64,000 nucleotides of DNA, from the NCBI GenBank assembly GCA_028583415.1, contig CM053271.1:85619789-85683788 (forward strand), given 5' to 3'. This DNA comes from Protea cynaroides (Eukaryota > Streptophyta > Magnoliopsida > Proteales > Proteaceae). Both the position numbers and the translations under genes were made by a program. Positions 33,690 through 46,432 of this stretch are shown one piece after another. Below the pieces are notes generated by a model. That model was not told the origin of the DNA, did no database searches, and saw only the letters and a program-made list of their open reading frames with translations. The stretch's first letter is position 1. Every line of letters starts with the position of its first letter.

Positions 33690-35980
33690 TGTCACACCCC
33701 AATTCTGCACCATTCAGAACGGTGTGATGAACCGCTAATAAACCAATGGTTCAACCATGATCTCTAATAGGCTGTGTTCATTAAAAATAAAATCATACAC
33801 ATCCACAACCATAATCAGAATAATACACAATAGCGAAAGTCTTATAGTAAATGAACCGAGAAATCTAACTGTGATAACCATAGTAAAATATCAAGTTATT
33901 GTTGTATCAACTGAGACATAAATAAATAAAGTATCAATTACATCCCTTTAATAATTCAAACAAAAATTTAATCGAATACGCATGAGTTGCACTCGCATGA
34001 AGAGTCATGCGTATCTACTAAGTCTTCGATTTCCACTGCAGCAACACGCACGTACACCGAAACACTCATATAATCTTCGATCGTAGTATCTGCATCATGA
34101 ACTAAAAATATTTAACGTCGAGAAGGTCAACACACATCATGGCTCAGTGAGCAAAAAAATAATGCAACAATCATATGCATGCATTCAATTCATATCTTTG
34201 GTCTGGTATATAAGTTTGCAATATGCTATAGAAAGGATTAGTGGCCATAGGTTACGTTTATTGATGCCGCACCTCTATACATGAGTGTGTGAAGCCGTCC
34301 AAAGGTAACATTTATTGTCGTCCCACATGCACCCACCATGGACAATGTACACGCAAAGGCTACGCTTATTACTGTACCAGTTGCCCATATCAACACGTAA
34401 GCCCCTGCTGGCGAGGGCTCGCAAACTGGGCTTGCAACTACCAATCCTAATGCCAATTAGTGTATCCAAGGCCTCACCCCAGCATCCCTCAATACATCCA
34501 TAGAGATAGGGCTAAGGCCCCCCGATAGAGTCAGAGACTATACGGTCCGAGACCACCTCCCCTTATACACTATGATGTAATCGTTCTGCTAAGGTAATGG
34601 CAATACGACGATTTCAGTGGACAAGACTTGAGTTAGAGATAGAGCTAGAGTGCTGAGGCCTGGCCTATGACACCCCCCCTGATACTTGCTCGCATCAAGC
34701 ACACCAACCATACACATACATTCACATGCCTATTCCTATCATCATCATCATCATCATGTTATAACAATAATTTAAATATGCATGAACAATAATAATAGAA
34801 ATATTGGATGACATGTTGAATGCACACAACAAGCATACACGCATAGAATCAATCATGACATTGGACTCAAGAAAAAAAATAGTTTATTATTAACCAATTA
34901 GTTTTGGTCTTGTTTCCTCACCTTTGCTTGATCGTAGATCCTCTTTCAAGCTTTAAGAATCAACTAAATATCAATATTATATCACTAGAAAACCTAATCA
35001 AGTCGATAGAATTTAAATAGAATTAATTCTGATTTTTAAAAGCATGTTGTTAACTAGGGGTCGATGCCATGGTCGGAGGTTCCATCGACCCTGGGTGCTA
35101 CCACCTAGATTCTGGACTTCCCAAATATTGGGGGTCGATTGTTAGGGTCTGGTAGGGTCGTTTGGCCATCGACCCCCGTGCGACCCCCGTGGGTTTAGTC
35201 GAATTTTTATCCTACAGTCTATTCCTTCGGGTTTGGGTCCTATGGCTTGTTTCTACAATCCATTACATACATGTTCTATGGCTTAGAACCATAGTTTATT
35301 CATCTACATGGTTTTTATGATCTCCCCCATGATTTTCCATGAAAACCTAACCATGGATGAATGATTTAGGTTTCTCCTAGATCATTCCCTCTTCACTATC
35401 TACTCTAAGGTCTTTAGAACTACATGGAGATAGTATCAATACCTGAGAATTAGGTTGGTTTCTCTGAAACCTTCTCTTTGATCTTCTTCTCCACTTTCCT
35501 TCTCTTCTCTTTCTCTTCTCCTTCTCTTCTCTTTCTCTTCTCCTTCTCTTCTCTTTCTCTCAATCCAATTAGGGTTCTAAAAGGAGTAAAAGAGGCTTAG
35601 GGATGTCCTATTTATAGAGTAGAAACTCCCAAAATAAGTCCCATTGAGATTAGGAAAGAATCCCATTGAAATTTGGAAAGTTCCTAATTTACGGTTTCTG
35701 TCGTCAGACTGGGGGTCGATGAGGGGGTCGGAGATCCCGTCGACCCCTGGTTCTAAAATGTCTGACCCTCGATTAAAAACTCAGGGTCTGACTTTTATAC
35801 TGGGGGGGTCCGACCCTGCCTTGCTGGGTATGCGACCCTCCCCCTTATTTTGGTGTTTTTGGGACAGTTTAATACCTGGGATCTTGATCTCCCTCACGCA
35901 CTTGATCCATTTGGCTCGACCATGATGGGTAGACCTGGTTCAAGATGGTAAGACCGGGTTAGTTTGATATGGGTCTCACA
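33690..35980 (-). mobile_element. 5' LTR of element B
   Basis: 2291 bp, TGTCACACCC to GGTCTCACA (one change in the usual GGTCTTACA). TATA at 35609-35616 with GGATGTCC beside it. GGGTCGA clusters at about 35050-35190 and 35705-35835. Mini-ORF at 33968-34102. Confidence 0.9.
33968..34102 (-). CDS. Conserved LTR mini-ORF, element B 5' LTR copy
   Basis: VHDADTTIEDYMSVSVYVRV ... DTHDSSCECNSCVFD, 45 codons with stop. Same length and tail as the other copies. Confidence 0.45.
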   Translation of the reverse strand, partial: VHDADTTIEDYMSVSVYVRVAAVEIEDLVDTHDSSCECNSCVFD

Positions 35981-35985
35981 TTACT

Positions 35986-37743
35986 TATCTCTTCACTCAG
36001 AAAGAGTTAAACATAAGGTAGAAAAGATGTTAGAACTCTTGAACGATTATAACTGTGATATTCAGTATCACCCAGGCAAGGCTAATGTAGTAACTGATGC
36101 TTTGAACAGAAAAGGAATAATGAAGCTAAAAGGAGGACCGAGTACAAACGTTGCCTTGTGTTCCGCAACAATAATTTTGGATTGGGATAAAGAGCAGCAT
36201 ATAATAGAAATGCATGAAGATCAATAAAACAAAGTTTGATTTACAAGTTTTCGCTTTTATTCGTAGCATTGAAGATTCTACCTGATTTGATGGATGAAGT
36301 AAAAAGTAGCAATTTCATCAGACCCACATCTAAGGACTATACAAGAAAATTTGGAAATGGGTAAGCCAAATCCAGATTTTACTTTGGATGTAGATAAGGT
36401 ACTGAGATATAGAGGACGATTGTGTATACTTGAAAGTGAAGACTCAAACCTTAAAGATAAAATAATGCTAGAAGTCAATTCCACACCATATTTGGTACAT
36501 CCTAGAAGTATTAAATGTATCACGACCTGAAGAGGTTATATTGGTAGAGAGAAATGAAGGCAGATGTGGCTAGGCACGTGTTTAAGTATCTGAATTACCA
36601 GTAAGTAAAGGCTGAAAGACAGAGACCAGTAGGCTTACTACAACCAATACGTGAGCCAACATGAAAATGAGACTGCATCACAATGGACTTTGTCACCAGA
36701 TTACCACTGACTCCCAGATCAGTTGACGCAATCTGGGTGATTGTCGATCGTCTTACCAAGACAGCTCGTTTCATTTCTATAAGACCTTAGTATACCCTGG
36801 AGCGATTACCCAAGCTATACGTGGATAACATTGTCTGGTTACGTGGTATACCTGAGATCATAGTGTCAGACAGGGACCCACACTTTACTTCAAAGTTCTG
36901 GGAGGGACTACAAAGAGCAATGGAAACAAAGTTGAAGTTTAGTACAATCTTTCACCTCAGACCGATGGACAGTTCGAGTGGACCATTCAGATCTTAGAGG
37001 ATATACTCTGAGCCTGTGCTATCGATTTCAAGGGAGCTTCGGATGAGAAGTTGCCACTAATCGAGTTTGCTTATAACAATAGTTACTAGGCTACTATACA
37101 GATGTCACCTTATGAGGTGTTGTATGGTAGAAAGTGTAGAACCCCTCTGTTTTGGAACAAAGTCAGAGAAAGAAGAATTATAGGACTAGAGTTTATGGAA
37201 GAGACCTCTCAATTGGTAGACATAATTAAGGAGAGGGTTAAGATGGCTCAAGATCGTCAAAAGTAGTATGCGAATAACCGACATCGAAACCTTGAGTTTA
37301 CTGTAGGTGACAAGGTGTTCTTGAAGATTTCACCTATGCATGGATTAGAATGTTTCGGTAAGAAGGGTAAATTATGTCCTAGGTATATTGGACCTTATCA
37401 GATTTTGGTAAGACGTGGGAAAGTATTATATCAACTCGCCTTACCACCATCTATGTCTGGTGTACATGATGTATTTTACGTTTCACTATTGAAGAAATAC
37501 ATCAGAGATCCAATACACTTTTTGACTATGGATCCACCGGATTTAATAGAGGACCTGACTTTCGAAGTGGTGCCAGCCGAGATCACTAGTCGAAAGGTTC
37601 GGCATCTTAGCAACCGAGATATCTATTATGTTAAGATTATCTGGAGAAGCCAAGATGTGGAAGAAGTGACATGGGAAGAAAAAAATACCACGCGAAAACA
37701 ATATCCTCACCTTTCCAACTCGGAAGGTATGTATAAATTTTGA
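35986..37743 (+). pseudogene. RNase H end, integrase and chromodomain (element H)
   Basis: Picks up from 24018 across the TTACT duplication (YLFTQKEL, CDIQYHPGKANVVTDALN). Integrase is recognisable but full of stops and indels (YHDLKRLYW-like region near 36520; VDAIWVIVDRLTKTARFISI; FAYNNSY). The last 143 codons (37315-37743) are open: FLKISPMHGLECFGKKGK, then the chromodomain IIWRSQDVEEVTWEEKN and YPHLSNSEGMYKF. Followed by GAGGATGAAATT, the polypurine-like AAGGAGGAGT and the 3' LTR. Confidence 0.85.
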
Positions 37744-37769
37744 GGATGAAATTTATTTTAAGGAGGAGT

Positions 37770-39959
37770 TGTAAGACCTGCACTCCACTAACCCATTCTA
37801 ACTGTGTCGTACCAGGTCTTTTCATCATAACCGGGTCAGGATGAATTAGCTAGAAGATGGACCACAAAGCCAAGTAAGAAACTAGTCATTCGTTGGTTGT
37901 CTGGTCCTCGTATTTTATGACCGGTGAGTCGACCGATCAAGCCTAGAAATAAACTTCGTGATTAGGAAAGTTTTCTAATTTGAGAAGGCTACTCTCCTAA
38001 TTGAGAGATGACTCTATATAGAGATTTTCTCTCTATATAGAGGATGTCCCTCTATCTTCTCTCACTCTTTTAATCAATCTTAAACCCTAGAAGTTGAGAA
38101 AAAGAGAGGAAAAGGAGGAAAAGAAAGCTTGGTAAGGAAGAAAGCTTGGAGAAAGGAGAGGAGGCTCTACAGTGAGGAGAATTACCATCAGTCTCTAGCC
38201 AACCCCATTGAGGAGTCAACGATAAGTCCCCTTGTCTCTGTAGAGGATTAGAATTAGACTATGTTAGTTTTAGAGTAGATTTGAGATCATAGTGCCTGAG
38301 ACCATATTCAATTCAATATCAAATACCATGATTTCAATACTAAGAGTTTCAATGTGAATCTAAAGTAATTATAGCTGTTAGGGTTGCAATGGTAGATTAA
38401 AACCTTAAGAAACTAAAGGCCATAGAATGACCCTAGGATGGATCCCATTGTTGAGTCGAAGAATCAACTCAGAAAGAATTAGGACTGAAAGACAAACCTG
38501 GAGTATGACTCTAGAGTTGCCCAGTCCCTTGACCTGTCGTCTATATAGTAGACCGATGAGGTGACCAATGACTCTCAGGAAGTATGAGAGGGTTTGTCTG
38601 GTAGACTTATCGGTCGACCAATGCAAGAGCGGTGACTAGACCAGACAGTGTCCGGAGGACATATATAGGAGACTGGATAGTGAGTCCGAGTACCAAAACT
38701 CGATGGAATGAAACCTTAATCTAAATTCATTAATTGTTTAGACTTTCCACTAATTCAAGATAGTTTCTAGAGCTTGGAAGAGGAACAAACATTAGTTACA
38801 GGTGAGGAAAGAAGACCGAAACTAATGGGTTAATAATAAGCTACCTTTACTTTCTATTAGTTTGACTGGTGCCATGTTTTATGTGAATGTTTGTGTATTT
38901 TATATGTCATCTAATAACTGCTATTTCTGTTTTTGTATATTTATTTGTTATTTATTTCTATTATGATGATGATGATAGGAATAAGCATGTGCTTGTATGT
39001 GGTTGGTGTGCTGAATGGGGAGAGGTTGTAGCATCAAACCATTCATCACACTGACATCGTCATATTGCCATGACTTTAGCGAAACTAGTACGTCATAGGG
39101 TATCAGGGAGGTGATCACGGTGTATGATTGTAAGCTCTATTAGCAGACCCTAGCTCTATCTCTATGGACATATTGAAGGATACTGGGTTAAGGTCTTGGA
39201 TACACCTTTTGATGATATTTAGGATTGGTTAAACACAAATCCAGTTTGTAAGCTCTCGCCAGTAGGGGCATACATACTGGTATGAGTAGAGTATCAGGGG
39301 GAGTGTTGGCTGTGTGTGATCTGTTAGGATCTAGCTCTATCTCTATTTCGTAGTGGGTGATATGGAGTGACAGCAGTGTATGATCCATTGAGCATGCTCA
39401 CACTCTCATGTATGGAGGTATGATGGCCGCCTACCCTTATCATAGCACATTACAAACTTATACCAGATGAATATGACTGTATGCATATGTTTGTGCGTTG
39501 TTTTGTTTACTCACTGAACCATATTGTGAGCTCACCCCTTGACGTCGAATATTTTTAGTTGATGATGGAGGTACTATTGTAGAAGATTACATGAATGCAT
39601 CATCCTATGGATACATGGCGGCTATGGATGTGTAGGCTATGGAGGACGAGCATGACTCTTCATGCGAGTGCTTCCAGTGTGTTTATGCGTAGTTTTAATT
39701 TCGTATTTTAAACTATGAAACTTGTAATAGATATTTACTTATGTTTTGGGTTACTTGGAGATAATAAGTTTATTATTTATTTATCATGTTAGATACTCAA
39801 TTCATTAATATAGATTTTCGCTTACTATTTATTATATCAGATTGTTATGTGGTTGTGATGGGTTGATTGTTGGCATGATCATATATGATCCTGGCTTGAA
39901 CCGTTGGTTCCTATGATGGTTAATTCACACTTCTGGTTCGTCCAGAATTGGGTGTGACA
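37770..39959 (+). mobile_element. 3' LTR of element H
   Basis: TGTAAGACC to GGGTGTGACA, 2190 bp, same family as the A and B LTRs but well diverged. Sense plus. TATATAG at 38034-38040 with GGATGTCCC just after. Palindrome cluster at about 38520-38640 (AGACCGATGAGG, TATCGGTCGACC). Mini-ORF at 39558-39692. The 5' partner and its target duplication lie left of the window. Confidence 0.88.
39558..39692 (+). CDS. Conserved LTR mini-ORF, element H copy (broken)
   Basis: After ATTTTTAG: VDDGGTIVEDYMNASSYGYM, AAMDV, a TAG at codon 26, then AMEDEHDSSCECFQCVYA and a stop at codon 45. The total length matches the intact copies exactly. The related copy at 50255-50391 has a stop at the same codon 26. Confidence 0.4.
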
Positions 39960-40475
39960 ACTCCTCTAAAATTCGGCACTTGTTGAACTACCCCTAATCC
40001 CTTACCTGGTGGAGAGTCCCACTCGAGAGGGAGACTCCAAATCAAATTAAGTCTCTATCACCTCTCTCTTAGAGTTATGCACTCCTCACAAACCTTTGAT
40101 GTGTTTTCATAAGAAGAGGGATTTGGAAGAAGAAGGTGAAGTGTGGTGGAGGTTTCCCCGACAAAGAGTCGACATTGCTTAGGCTACTAGCATTCTGACA
40201 TGAACGAGCTATCGATAAGCTTTCTGCCTTATCTTTTATGGCCTAGGTTTAATGGATAGTTTTGTAGGAAAGATTCCCCGACTTTCAACGGGGAAGATGC
40301 TTCCGCATCACCATTAATGGTGAGATAGGATCTGTCTCGGCCATGTAGGAAAAGATGGAATTGGTTCAAGAAATTCTATAATAACCATAAATTTAACTTG
40401 CTACTATAAAGGTATGACCCCTATGTCTAGACCTGAGGATTACAGTAAATCATTGAGAACCTTAGTATAGGTTTG
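39960..40475. other. Unassigned DNA between two LTRs
   Basis: About 515 bp. I recognise no coding region, RNA gene or element end. Confidence 0.5.
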
Positions 40476-42143
40476 GTATAACACCCTCGAAAATATGATT
40501 GAATGACTAACTGATGGACTTCTACAAGGGAGTTGTGAAAGCAAGCCCAGTAGGAGGTCCGGTTGCAAATCCCGTGCAACCGAACATGCCATATAGTAGA
40601 CCTAACCCTCTAGGTAGGTCTGGTCACAAGGACCGGTCACACATCTGTGTAACTAAAGCTGCAATCAGACAATCCTAGTAGGTCTGATGGTGCAGTTGCA
40701 AGACCGGTCACACCACTGTGTGGCCAGAGTTGCAGCCAGACCCTTCCCAAAGGGGGGACCTATTCAGTCAGAAGGGAGAAAGGGCAAAACCTCCAACCGA
40801 AGACTGACTGCAATCGGACACCCTTTAAAAATCCTAGATTAGTGTCTATCATTGAACAATGACTTAATAAGTGCTTGTAACTTAACTAGGTGTCATGTAC
40901 GTAGATGAGGCCAACTCACGTGGAATGGAATCACGTATTAACTAAAATACATGTGAGAAATAGAACCTTGAATTTGTTTGTGTGTTTCTAATTAACTTGT
41001 CTGTCTATGATGCATTCTTGGTGAATAACATGTCATCCAATATTTGTATATATTTATGCATGCATTTGCCTTTTTATTTGATTTTTATGATGAATGTGTG
41101 AAGTATTACTGTCTGGATGGGAAGTTGGAAAGGGCCGAGGACCACCGAACAATTCACAACCCATGCACTACCTTAGTGGATTGACAACGTCCAGGGGGTG
41201 TAGACAGATAGACTAGACATCTGTTGTGGTACAGACATAGGCATTTTGATGACATGTAGGTTTGGTTAGAAGCATATTACCCGATGTTTGTAACGTTGGC
41301 CAGTAGGAGGTTAGGTACTGGTGTGATATGTGGGATGAAGGGGAGGGCTTGACAATGCTCGGCAGAATGTCATCGGGCATGACTAGCTTTATCACCATCC
41401 ATAGTGGAAGTCGCATGGTTTTACTATGGTTGTTAGAGTAACACTAAGTGAGTGACCATTCTCTCTTGTGCATGGAGGTTATGACCAGCTTCCGTGAGTA
41501 TGGCCAGGCCTTTCCATAGCACATGACCTACTATACTTGACCTTGCTGGAAAAACCTTATTCATGCATTATGGCCTGCTTGATTGTCCATTTCTCACTGA
41601 GCTCATGTTAGAGAGCTCACCCCATGTATGTGTTTTATTTTTAGATGACGTTGCAGGTCCTACAGTAGCTAAATATATGAATGTGCTGGCCATGGCAAGC
41701 CTTGCCCAGCTGGACATGCAGACGTTCGAAGAAGAGGATCATGGAGATACTTATGAATGCGGTGCTTGAGTATTCAACTAGATGGAATGACTTTACACAT
41801 TCCACCGTTTCAATTTAGTTATTTTATCTTATTCACTATGGATATTATTAGTATGATGTAGGACATCATTTAAATGGTTTATGAATTTTTGCAATGGTTT
41901 TGATGAATGAATTGACAAACAAATTTGAAATTCTTATTTTATGATTATGATAGACTCTTAGTTCATTTAGTAAATAATTCTTTAGCTATTTTATGATATC
42001 TCTGATTTTGATTGATAAATCATGTTAGATTGGTAATGGTTGGTGGGGTATGCATGGCTTATTGTGATTCTGTTTTGGACCGTATTTAATTATTGATCGG
42101 TCCGGTCACACTGAAAACCCTTGTAAAAATTTGGGGTGTGACA
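40476..42143 (+). mobile_element. Diverged chromovirus-type LTR
   Basis: Ends GGGGTGTGACA at 42143 like the LTRs of H, A and B, and begins near TATAACACCC (40477). GTTTG before and GTTTT after may be a decayed duplication. It contains palindrome clusters built on GGTCTGGTCACAAGGACCGG (about 40600-40740) and a mini-ORF at 41644-41769. It abuts the chorismate mutase relic. The 5' boundary is uncertain. Confidence 0.6.
41644..41769 (+). CDS. Diverged LTR mini-ORF
   Basis: Directly after TATTTTTA: DDVAGPTVAKYMNVLAMASL, then EEEDHGDTYECGA and stop, 42 codons. It keeps the start (DDxAGxTV), the YMN, the acidic middle and a Cys near the end of the chromovirus mini-ORF, despite little remaining DNA similarity. 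Confidence 0.35.
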   Translation, partial: DDVAGPTVAKYMNVLAMASLAQLDMQTFEEEDHGDTYECGA

Positions 42144-42150
42144 GTTTTGG

Positions 42151-42389
42151 TCCTCCCAAGACAGAGATGCTTTGATGAAACTGTTGAAATTTGAGAGTAT
42201 TAAAGAGATGTTGAAGAGGAGGGTTGAGAAGAAGGCCATGCTATTTGGGCAGGATGTGTGTCTCGATGACAAGGGGGACAATGGGAAGTACAAGATTGAC
42301 CCATCCATACTTTCCTGCCTCTATATAGAATGAGTAATGCTTCTAACCAAGCTTGTGAAGTTGAGTACCTCTTCTAGCGCCTGGACTGA
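42151..42389 (+). pseudogene. Chorismate mutase, C-terminal exon relic
   Basis: Reads QDRDALMKLLKFESIKEMLK, then RRVEKKAMLFGQDVCLDD and GKYKIDPSILSCLY, matching the C-terminal end of plant chorismate mutase (which makes prephenate for Phe/Tyr synthesis). The expected EW after LY is broken by TGA. A frameshift follows, and the terminal VEYL..RLD with its stop is recognisable out of frame, with a TAG inside. Only the last exon is here; upstream is an LTR. It is either a gene cut by the LTR or a captured piece. Non-functional. Confidence 0.75.
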
Positions 42390-44339
42390 AGTCTTTTGCT
42401 ACCCAAATGTACTAAGATGATTTACAGGCTAGAAATGAATCTATTTCCATGTTGATTTTATCTCTAAACACACGACATTGCCTTATATTTAGATGCCTTA
42501 TAAATAAGAAAGTGTTAGTTGGAGAGTAATGTGTTTAAACTCTGAACTTTGAAGGAAAATGTACATACATTGTAGTTATTCATGGATTATGGTGCTAGTT
42601 AATGAGGAACTGCCACCCCAAAAGCATTGACACAAAGAGGCTAACCTAATATTAAGCCTTACCAATTAATATGAAGCGTGAGCTAACAAAGAAACATCTA
42701 TACACTTGTTGAACCAATTATCATGAGAACTAAGTAGTATGAGGCTTGTCCATGCTAGAAAACTTCTAGCTTCAATTATCATCCACTGGAAGTCTCTATT
42801 GAGAATGACTCTAATTGTGGTAACTAAAAATTCCAATCTGAGAAACCATGATCTACTGCTCCAATACAACAAGGAAAAATTGTTTTCAAGTAATTTTACA
42901 AAAACTTGCTCTAAAAGAGCAAAGATGAGTCCATGGAGAGCTGACCAAGATGTCCCAGATAAATCCCATGATATATTGACAGGAATGGATGCCTATCATA
43001 ACCTTTTAGACTAAAGTCACATGTAATTGAAGGGTTCCATATGCAGTTACAAATTTCTTTGATTCCCATTTTATTGGATTTTTTTCCCATATAGAAAGAA
43101 TGGAGCCATGAAAACCAATGCCTATAATGGCTTAAAAGTCATTTCTACTAAATGTTGTAACATGCAACATGCCTAAAATTCTCGAGTGTTGGGCACCTGG
43201 AAATTAGATTCTCAAATGTTAACCCAACAGACTCTTGATGGATTTAAAGCTTGCAGACAATGGTAGACATTTAAGTGCGCAAAAACTGAGTTCTATGTGA
43301 TTCAATTGTTCATAAGAGTAGAGCCATAATGGTAAACGGGTAATGTTTAAGCTGGGACTGCTGACAAAGGATTAATTCTACAACAAAGGATTACATTTCT
43401 ATTTATCAAAGAGTTTCCAAGGGAAAATTGGAATACAAGTTTTGAAAAGTAGCCTAGCATTTTTCCATTTCTTTGATAAGATGCTTATTCTCACAGCTTT
43501 ATACGTAGTTATTATTGAAGAGAGTCCAGCACCTTGTGCAATAGCAAAAACTTGGCTTCCAGCATGAAACAAACTATGTTAGAAGATCAAAAATCACAAA
43601 ATAAGTTGGACTGAACAAAAACAAACCCTAAAGAACTCACGTATTAAGGATTTGAAAAACTAAGATTAATCACCATATAGAAATCCTGTACAAATATAAC
43701 AGTAAAAAAAGGAAGAGTTTCTGCCAATAGCCTACAACAGACGCTTACCGGTCTCTATATCATTTGCCTCCATTTCCTTCATCTGCTTGTTTATGGTATA
43801 TCGTTGATATTGAGGCTTAGGAAGATAAAGGCATAGAGGAGAATAATCAAAAGAATTCTACACAACAACCAAAGATATGTTGTAATAGGCATAAAGAAAT
43901 AGTAATATTGTGAAATAATTGTTATAGTTTCATGAATAGTAACAATAACAGCGAAGTAAAACTTTTTTGATTCTTCAATTCTTGAGAAACACCCAATGGG
44001 TTCCACTGCACTAAATTAGAAGGTGCAGTTGGGAGAAATTGATGAGAAGTTTAAACAATGGGTGACTCAACTTGTCTCCTATTTCTTTGCTTTTCCACCC
44101 AATTATTTTAACGTTTTCCACCTATACATCCCTTTCTCCTTAAGTCCTCTTGGAATAACAATAGTAGGAAGATCACTTGTTACACCTACATCTCTTGTAT
44201 CGATGTCAAGATTTTGTAGCTATTGAGACAGTTAATTTGGATCATTGTTAATTGGTGCATATCCCTTAGTTGAAAGACATGCTTGTGTTAATATCTTAAT
44301 AGCTTTGGAGCAAAGATGTCTGTAACAAGATGTGTAATC
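42390..44339. other. Intergenic DNA, nothing recognised
   Basis: AT-rich sequence with only short chance open frames. The first part could be the former 3' flank of the chorismate mutase gene. Confidence 0.5.
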
Positions 44340-44351
44340 CAAGTGTACATC

Positions 44352-44549
44352 TTATACTATTAGGTTTCTTTGATTATCTTTCACTATCATGTTCCTTGTT
44401 GCATGGGTCCATCTCCTCAAAACATATGCTGCAAGTGTAAACTTTATATCTAGTACATCCTGAATCGTTAAAGCATGGCAATACAGAATGCCGAATGTCT
44501 CAAACTTCCTACAACTACATTTGATCACATGTTTAGATGGGAAAGACAA
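44352..44549 (-). pseudogene. FAR1/MULE-type SWIM zinc-finger relic
   Basis: A 65-codon frame: IKCSCRKFETFGILYCHALT, then LRRWTHATRN. This is the CxCx(n)CxH SWIM finger and the Arg-Trp-Thr motif following it in FAR1/FHY3-related plant proteins, which descend from Mutator-like transposases. No other FAR1 domain is seen nearby. A Met begins the frame by chance; this is a fragment. Confidence 0.65.
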
Positions 44550-44559
44550 TCATGAATGA

Positions 44560-45610
44560 ATTAAGCTTATAATGATATACATTTTCTTCTATTTCTGCTA
44601 CTGTTTTCTCTATGATGTAGACATAGAATAGTAGAAGAAGCAGTGAGAGAAAAATGACCAACCAAATGCAGAAAAGATGTACTTACCCAAAAAAAAAAAT
44701 TTAGAAAAGATGACCAACTAGAAAGGTCAAGCAACAAAACCATGCTCACATGAAAGTGAAACGCCAAACTGATAAAGAGTATTAGAAGGGGAAAAAAAGA
44801 AGTAAAGAGCATTTTGAGAAATCTAAAATCAAAAGAGAAGAATCGAGAGAGGACCCTTAACAAGATCAGAGTCACTTGAGAAAATTAATATACAACTCTT
44901 ACAAAAGTTACAGATTCTTGAATATCTGAAACAACCTCAGAAAATGAGGGTCACCTAGCAGAAAAAGCAAAAAGAAATCAATGAGCCAAATTAGGGGTCT
45001 CATTTTTCGTAAACCTATAATGGATTCAGTCATTTCAATTGAATGAAGAGGAAAACCTTAATTTCAAGATTTGAATATCCCTTTTTGCAATGGATTTGCT
45101 GCTTCTGGTTACCATATTTTTTGAAGCGTCAACAAGCCCTACCTTCGGATGGATAATCATACATGTCGCGAGGATCTGGCCTTTATGGCCACTGCTGTTG
45201 CGAGGGAGGGTCACTATAGAGGAGCCCGATCTGCGGTGGAAAGAGAGAGTGCTGCAAAGTCAGTTGACAAACGGTTAAGATGTCTCCTTTCTCATCCAAC
45301 GGTCAATAATATGATAGCATATTAAATGCCAATATGTCCCGCTAACATGTAAATCCCTTGCCTTTAAAAAAAATAAAATAAAGATAGAATAGATAACAAA
45401 TAATTAAGCTTGTTAGGCACTACCATTAACCCCTGGACATGGAAGATCCTCAAATCCAGAAAATCACTGACCCGCTGCCATGTTACTAAGTTTCTACTTT
45501 CACCTTGAATTTCATTTTTTGGGCTGGTACATGTCAGCAGAAACATCATTTTGCTATAGCTGGACTTGACTGTGAAGCATAATAGCCTTTCCATTGCTTC
45601 TCTCCTCAGG
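44560..45610. other. Intergenic DNA, nothing recognised
   Basis: No coding region or repeat that I can support. Short open frames at 44567-44875 and 45090-45278 show no known motif. Confidence 0.5.
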
Positions 45611-45616
45611 AAAAAA

Positions 45617-45682
45617 ATCTTCTCCCGCAGTTCTATCCCTCATGTCAGGATCTTCTCCCGCAGTTCTATCCCTCATGTCGGG
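45617..45682. repeat. 33-bp direct duplication
   Basis: ATCTTCTCCCGCAGTTCTAT followed by CCCTCATGTCRGG occurs twice in tandem with period 33 and one difference. Confidence 0.85.
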
Positions 45683-45880
45683 ATCCGATGGCCGAGGATC
45701 ACTCGGCACCCATACCAATGTATGAGTATGTGCACTGATGATCCTAGGCTGTCCGATACCTAGCTGGAGGGGCAGGATGGCTGGAGAGGATCCAAGTCCC
45801 TCCTCAAACTCTTGAGCGAGTTTTGAAGGTGTGTTTCTAAACGATGATGATTTAAAATTTTGGGGGGCTCACAATAATAA

Positions 45881-46045
45881 AGGGTGTTAAACGGTGTAGT
45901 TTCGGTTTAATGGTTTAATTAGAGTTTGATTGGTGTAAATAGAGTAAAAGTAAAATCGAGTCGTTTATTAATCAGTTTTCAAAATGATTACCACAATGGA
46001 TTATTAATTAGTTTCGATTATTTGGTTTTTAAATTTCAATGGGGG

Positions 46046-46088
<43 letters not shown>

Positions 46089-46432
46089 GAGGGGAGAAAA
46101 CATTAAAATAATTGTAATTTATTTTCTTTGCAAGGAGTTATTCAGGTATGGGCTTATGATTTATAATTTTAATTTTATCTCTACAAATAGACCTTCAACA
46201 CTAATGGATTGAAGTATGGGTTTAATCATTTTTAACGATTTCAAATTGTCGATGTTAACGGTTTCAAACTGTCGATTTAATGGTTTCATTCTTGAAACCA
46301 TAATCAAACTGTTTAACTAAATAATTTCATTTTTAAAATCAAAATCAAACCATTTAATAATCGATTTCACTGTTTTGGTTTAAATGGCTCAGTTCAATAT
46401 CGGTAAACAGTTCAATTCATTTTTAACACCCT
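45881..46432. mobile_element. MITE-like element
   Basis: Starts AGGGTGTTAAA and ends with its inverse TTTAACACCCT. The interior has repeated GGTTTAAT and AAACCATTTAAT-type words on both strands and an (AG)n tract at 46049-46084. AGGGTGT termini are hAT-like, but I see no convincing 8-bp duplication. Confidence 0.35.
46049..46084. repeat. (AG)n microsatellite
   Basis: About 18 AG units after a G run. Confidence 0.95.

Larger units (their letters stand above)
24019..35980 (-). mobile_element. Full-length Ty3 chromovirus, element B
   Basis: Flanked by the perfect duplication TTACT (24014-24018 and 35981-35985). The 5' LTR is 33690-35980 (2291 bp) and the 3' LTR 24019-26300 (2282 bp). The internal region holds the primer site, the opposite-strand cargo gene with intron, a complete but broken gag, protease, RT, RNase H, integrase and chromodomain. 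It is inserted in the RNase H/tether region of element H in the opposite orientation. Shared nonsense codons with element A suggest a common defective source. Confidence 0.92.
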
